From NCBI GenBank assembly GCA_013360405.1, contig JABWBR010000053.1:1-39081 (forward strand): 39,081 nt of DNA, written 5' to 3'. The DNA comes from Saprospiraceae bacterium. Lineage in GTDB: Bacteria; Bacteroidota; Bacteroidia; Chitinophagales; Saprospiraceae. The notes under the pieces were generated by a model that saw only the letters and a program-made list of their open reading frames with translations, was not told where the DNA came from and made no database searches. How positions within the stretch are numbered: position 1 is the stretch's first letter; every line of letters begins with the position of its first letter. Made by a program: the position numbers and the translations under genes. Shown one piece after another: positions 35,356 to 39,081 of the stretch.

Positions 35356-37761
35356 ATGAACAACGCCAACAAAATATTACATTTCTTCTTTGTGGTTTTT
35401 TCAGTTGGAATAATAAATGCGCAAACGATTGAACTGACTCCGTTGTACAATTCTATTGGGATAAAAGTCACCGATATCGGCGCCGCCGATAGTTGTAAAG
35501 TTGAATATAAACCATCACAACAAAGTATTTGGCGATCGGCATACCCTCCAGACAGGATTTCGATAAACAGCATGAATCAATTCCGCGGCAGTATTTTTAT
35601 GCTTGATGAAAATACGCCGTATGAAGTTCAAGTCACAATTTATACAGGTTCAAGTGAGACGGCGCTTTTATCTGCACAAACTACAACGTTAAACTCACCC
35701 TCTTTTGCCCCAACATCTGACGTTAAGTGGGTGTCTCCCTCAGGCACAGGGAATTATACCCCAAACAACCCTGGCAACCTGGCTACACTTTTTTCTTCGG
35801 GGCAGGTTTCTTGCGGCGCGACCATTATTTTCAAAGACGGCATCTATTCAACTAATGGATTGCAACTCACGCTAAACAGTAACTGTACGGAAAATACACC
35901 TATCGTTCTAATCGCTGAATCAGGCGCTGTGCCGATCATAGATGCCGGTACAATCATTACCGCTACATGGACGCCGCATCCAAGTATCCCTGATTTGTAT
36001 TCAATACCGACACCGCCCGGTACCTCACACTCCAATATCTGCGTGCTTGGGAATACAACGCTTTACCCATATCCATCGTTAACGGCTAATGCCTTGTTGG
36101 GCAACTATAATTTAAGCTCCTTAAACTTTGGTTATGATGGATTTGTGCGCGATGAAAACAGTATCTGGATAAAAACACAAACGGGAATAAATCCAAACGA
36201 TTCTATAGTAAGGGTTTCAAATGCGTTTAGATTTTTAACTGTTTATGGAAACGGTAATAACGCTTATTTAAAAGTAAAAGGTATAACGTTCAGATATTTT
36301 GGAAAGCCGGTTTTGAATAATTTGGGCAGTAGCAGCGACTCATACCCGGCCACTGTTTTCGACCTGAGAAATGTGTATCATGTCTACTTTGACAGTTGCC
36401 GCTTTTTTTTCAATACCAATCATATTTTCTTTACTGGCCTGTGCAATAATATCACTATTCAAAACTCTTATTTTAAACACGATGCCGGTAAATGGTCGCA
36501 TGCTATGATCAAGAAATCAAATGCATTTGTACATACAATTTTCGGCACGGTATCTTCCTCGCGTGCAAGAGGCGTAGAAACTCCGGCTATATTTTTGCAA
36601 GAAGGAAAATCGGCAGTGTTTAGAAATAATCTTTTTGACGGGCTGAACTCAGGTATTGAAAGCTATATTGACATCGGTTTGAAAGAGGATGTAGACATTT
36701 ACAACAACTCTTTTATTGATAATTTTGATGCGATAGAATGTGACGGGCTATGGACAAATCTTCGAGTTTGGAACAATGAAATCATCAAACCCATGGCGGG
36801 CGTCTCTGCGGCTCCGCCTTTAATAGGCCCAAGGTATTTTTACAGAAATGTTTTTCATGGAATGCAAGGCAGAAGAAACGAACAAGATGACCTCTATTTT
36901 ATTGGGTGCTCTCCTATTGACAATAATTATGTGGGACAAGGAACTGGCATTAAAACCAATTCGGATTATACGGGGAATATTACGCCAGGCAATATTTATT
37001 TCTTTAACAATACTTTTCACGCCTTTGATACCTTAGGGTTTGTTTTCACTTCCTGGCAGGCTGAATGGCGAAAAGCGATATTTATTAACAATACCTATTC
37101 TCACACTATAAGCCATCCGTTTTTCTATTTTGATTTGGCTGACAACGCAACAAATGGAGATTTTCAAATCACTTCAATAAATGAAAACTATTTTTCGCAT
37201 AACAATAGCGCGCCAATTGTTAAAGTAAAACATATATATGGGCAGTTTACTTGCACTGATATTACTACAGCCGCCAGTCTTCAAAATTTGCTTGGCAATC
37301 TTTCAGGAAGCCCCTACATCTCTATTCAAAATCCCATACAGGCAAATCCGCTTTTTCTCAGTACGAATGCAGGCGGTTTTGAACTGGCCGGTACAAGTCC
37401 CTTGATAGATGCAGGCGCCGTAATTCAAGGTTTTTATGATTATCATGGCACGAAACCTGACATCGGCGCTAAGGAAAGTAGTGTTACAGTCGGAATAAAT
37501 GACGGTTCCTCCCATTCATTTGATGTTATGGCCTACCCAAATCCTTCAAGCAATGTTATTAATATTCAATTGCCGGATTCGGCTGATGATGTTATTATCA
37601 CTGTGTTTAATTTCGCAGGACAAAAAATATATCATTCTCCAACCGTATCCGGGCAACTGTTTGAAATTGAAATCGGAGACCAGCCAAATGGTATCTACTT
37701 TATTGAGGTATATACCGAATATGCCAAAGTGCTGAAAAAAGTCATGAAAATCAGCTTTTAG
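35041..37761 (+). CDS. Secreted parallel beta-helix protein with T9SS type A sorting domain; N-terminal 105 residues belong to the preceding operon
   Basis: The open frame is 906 residues, but the functional start is probably ATG 35356, giving 801 residues that begin with a signal peptide (MNNANKILHFFFVVFSVGII, cleavage near NAQ). An Fn3-like domain follows (IELTPLYNSIGIKV to SAQTTTLN). Then a long right-handed beta-helix with Asn/Phe ladders (VFDLRNVYHVYFDSCRFFF, NNITIQNSYFKHD, AVFRNNLFDGL, DIYNNSFIDNF) resembles polysaccharide lyases and surface carbohydrate-binding proteins. The C-terminus is a T9SS type A domain (AYPNPSSNVINIQL...NGIYFIEVYT...KKVMKISF). Substrate unknown; no catalytic residues can be assigned. 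If the whole frame is used, the buried signal peptide would be internal, which is unlikely to work. Confidence 0.82.
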   Translation: MKIIELCTPIIAVTKRGYVGRAHVACYPEESNNHLPVISSVDILFSWDSFKIMCQFSEIIKDMEVTIKGQTRSDHRVGRRHVELRTIITLQLNIKISTGSNKSKVMNNANKILHFFFVVFSVGIINAQTIELTPLYNSIGIKVTDIGAADSCKVEYKPSQQSIWRSAYPPDRISINSMNQFRGSIFMLDENTPYEVQVTIYTGSSETALLSAQTTTLNSPSFAPTSDVKWVSPSGTGNYTPNNPGNLATLFSSGQVSCGATIIFKDGIYSTNGLQLTLNSNCTENTPIVLIAESGAVPIIDAGTIITATWTPHPSIPDLYSIPTPPGTSHSNICVLGNTTLYPYPSLTANALLGNYNLSSLNFGYDGFVRDENSIWIKTQTGINPNDSIVRVSNAFRFLTVYGNGNNAYLKVKGITFRYFGKPVLNNLGSSSDSYPATVFDLRNVYHVYFDSCRFFFNTNHIFFTGLCNNITIQNSYFKHDAGKWSHAMIKKSNAFVHTIFGTVSSSRARGVETPAIFLQEGKSAVFRNNLFDGLNSGIESYIDIGLKEDVDIYNNSFIDNFDAIECDGLWTNLRVWNNEIIKPMAGVSAAPPLIGPRYFYRNVFHGMQGRRNEQDDLYFIGCSPIDNNYVGQGTGIKTNSDYTGNITPGNIYFFNNTFHAFDTLGFVFTSWQAEWRKAIFINNTYSHTISHPFFYFDLADNATNGDFQITSINENYFSHNNSAPIVKVKHIYGQFTCTDITTAASLQNLLGNLSGSPYISIQNPIQANPLFLSTNAGGFELAGTSPLIDAGAVIQGFYDYHGTKPDIGAKESSVTVGINDGSSHSFDVMAYPNPSSNVINIQLPDSADDVIITVFNFAGQKIYHSPTVSGQLFEIEIGDQPNGIYFIEVYTEYAKVLKKVMKISF

Positions 37762-37784
37762 GAACGTGTTTAGATAACCGTTCC
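37761..37784 (+). terminator. Weak hairpin after the beta-helix gene
   Basis: GGAACG (37761-37766) and CGTTCC (37779-37784) are exact complements with a 12-base spacer, starting at the stop codon. No T-tract follows. The remaining bases up to 37958 show no gene; a TAACTTTG word on the minus strand near 37830 could be a promoter-like relic. Confidence 0.25.
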
Positions 37785-37958
37785 TCCTGGACGCTTGCGC
37801 TCAGTAAGGTACTGCGTCAAATCGGCAGGATGCAAAGTTATGGGGGCCAATAAGCATTGGACTTTCATGATATTGATGTTTCTCAGATGCGACAAAATGG
37901 CTTGCGCACAGCCAAGATCTGCAAAAGCTGTTTTAAGAAATAAATAGACGCAGTTCCT

Positions 37959-38879
37959 TCACCCCCTCAGCCCCGCATATGCCTCCGCCACCTGCGCGGC
38001 CAGTGCCGCATTGTTAACCGCCAACTGAATATTCGCCGCCAGGCTGTCGCCGCCGGTGAGTTGTTCTATGCGGGCAAGGAGGAAGGGCGTGATCTTTTTG
38101 CCTTTGATCCCCTGGGCTGAGGCGTCGGCTAGTGCTTGTCGGATGGCGGTTTCAATGATATCCGCGGGCATATCGTAAGCTTCCGGGATGGGGTTGGCGA
38201 TGACTACGCCGCCGTGCAGCCCCATATCCCACTTTGCTTTTAGGGCGCGGGCCAGGGGTTCGGGAGTGTCGTAGCGGTAATCGACTGGCAGTCCGCTGTG
38301 GCGCGAGTAGAAAGCCGGGAATTCATCGGTTTGATAGCCGATGACGGGCACGCCGTGTGTTTCGAGGTATTCGAGGGTGAGGCCGAGGTCGAGGATGGCT
38401 TTGGCGCCGGCGCAGACGACGGCCACGTCGGTGCGGGCGAGCTCCTGGAGGTCGGCGGAGATATCGAGGGTAGTCGGGGCGTCGCGGTGTACGCCGCCGA
38501 TGCCGCCGGTAGCGAAAAAGCGGATGCCTGCCATGGCGGCGATGATCATGGTGGCGGCCACGGTGGTGGCGCCGTCGGCGCCCTGGGTGAGCACGAAGGG
38601 CAGATCGCGGCGGCTCAGTTTGGCCACTGCTTGTCCACCGCGGGCCAGTCGGTCGGTCTCGGCAGTACTAAGGCCTACTTTGAGGCGACCGTCCATCACG
38701 GCAATGGTGGCCGGCACGGCGCCGTGGTCGCGCACGGCCTGTTCGAGCGCCTGCGCAGTGGCGAAATTTTGCGGATAGGGCATGCCGTGCGAGATGATGG
38801 TAGATTCGAGGGCGACTACCGGCATCCCCGACTGCAAAGCCGCGGCTACTTCAGGTGATATGTGGAGGAGAGGTGACAA
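37959..38879 (-). CDS. psuG: Pseudouridine-5'-phosphate glycosidase
   Basis: This 306-residue enzyme converts uracil plus ribose-5-phosphate to pseudouridine-5'-phosphate reversibly; in cells it works in breakdown of pseudouridine. It matches the PsuG/indigoidine-synthase-A family along its whole length: VALESTIISHGMPYPQN (catalytic Glu), VAKLSRRDLPFVLTQG (conserved Lys), FATGGIGGVHR, DISADLQEL, CAGAKAILDLGLTLEYLETH (metal Asp/Lys region), TPFLLARIEQLTGGDSLAAN. A TTG at 38879 is the start: a stop lies 12 bp upstream in frame, and the first residues (LHISPEVAAALQSG) align with the family's usual N-terminus, so the later ATG (residue 19) would cut conserved sequence. The 14-bp repeat array begins directly at the start. 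No psuK kinase is visible within the window. Confidence 0.95.
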   Translation of the reverse strand: MSPLLHISPEVAAALQSGMPVVALESTIISHGMPYPQNFATAQALEQAVRDHGAVPATIAVMDGRLKVGLSTAETDRLARGGQAVAKLSRRDLPFVLTQGADGATTVAATMIIAAMAGIRFFATGGIGGVHRDAPTTLDISADLQELARTDVAVVCAGAKAILDLGLTLEYLETHGVPVIGYQTDEFPAFYSRHSGLPVDYRYDTPEPLARALKAKWDMGLHGGVVIANPIPEAYDMPADIIETAIRQALADASAQGIKGKKITPFLLARIEQLTGGDSLAANIQLAVNNAALAAQVAEAYAGLRG

Positions 38880-38892
38880 GTTTAATGTTTAA

Positions 38893-38962
38893 TGTTGGAT
38901 GTTTAATGTTGGATGTTTAATGTTGGATGTTTAATGTTGGATGTTTAATGTTGGATGTTTAA
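38893..38962. repeat. 14-bp tandem repeat, five exact copies
   Basis: TGTTGGATGTTTAA is repeated five times without change from 38893 to 38962, preceded by a partial unit (38881-38892). It lies directly upstream of psuG, in the place of its promoter. The rest to 39081 shows no gene. Confidence 0.9.
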
Positions 38963-39081
38963 TATATTTATAATGAATTAATAATTAGGGGTGTACGAAG
39001 GATTAATATAGTGAAAAAAGTTGGAAAGCTGCGAATTCAAGGATCCCTTTTTTTTAGGTATGCCCTTAAGACTTTTTTGAG

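Noticed and set aside
37762-37958. Possible IS end (GAACGTGTTTAGATAACC-like word) after the beta-helix gene
   Set aside because: No matching inverted end or transposase fragment was found within the window.
38298-38858. 186-codon plus-strand frame opposite psuG
   Set aside because: His/Gly/Ala-rich antisense shadow of a well-conserved enzyme gene.

Overview
The window looks like an accessory-rich stretch of a Bacteroidota chromosome, most probably Saprospiraceae-like. Supporting signs are three secreted proteins with type IX secretion (T9SS) sorting domains plus a fragment of a fourth, promoter-like TAnnTTTG boxes, sensor kinases with LamG ectodomains, EAD11-type effector-associated domains, and SprB-type and Ig-like repeats in a giant surface protein. 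No rRNA, tRNA, CRISPR array or intact insertion sequence was seen. Genus and species cannot be assigned from the sequence alone.

Layout, left (1-9.4 kb, mostly minus strand): a secreted-type zinc metallopeptidase running off the left edge; a membrane-inserted EAD11-NACHT STAND NTPase followed by a scrap of a WD40 tail; two scraps of a Tc/SpvB insecticidal-toxin-like locus; a secreted Cys-rich protein; and a pair of overlapping LamG histidine kinases, one with a ruined ATP-binding domain. The pair abuts, head to head, the tail of a LuxR-type response regulator. Two copies of a 90-bp element (79/90 identical) carry a promoter-like core and sit upstream of the two secreted-protein genes.

Middle (9.5-21.2 kb): two convergent paralogous ATPases of the PF01637/DUF234 type (P-loop plus a PD-(D/E)XK-like end), each preceded by its own set of palindromes. 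Between them lie two collapsed DUF1016/YhcG nuclease genes. Next comes a three-gene operon on the minus strand: EAD11-TM-carboxypeptidase-regulatory protein, a coiled-coil/TPR protein, and a TPR-SH3 protein. It is followed by an Rpn/PD-(D/E)XK transposase-like nuclease, a T9SS-secreted protein and a SAM methyltransferase.

Right (21.2-39 kb): a giant T9SS type B surface protein of about 3820 residues with 6 SprB-like repeats and 36 Ig-like repeats; a gene-scar region; a compact AT-rich plus-strand operon (44-aa Gly-rich peptide, 127-aa helical protein, membrane metallopeptidase with HEIGH, and a short protein whose frame runs into a secreted beta-helix gene); then psuG (pseudouridine-5'-phosphate glycosidase) with a 14-bp tandem array at its 5' end.

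The best candidates for something undescribed are the peptide/membrane-protease operon at 33.4-35.4 kb, the palindrome-controlled ATPase-nuclease genes, and the possible EAD11-EAD11 link between the NACHT protein and the TPR operon. An unusually high number of gene-end fragments (about nine) shows that this region has been repeatedly rearranged.
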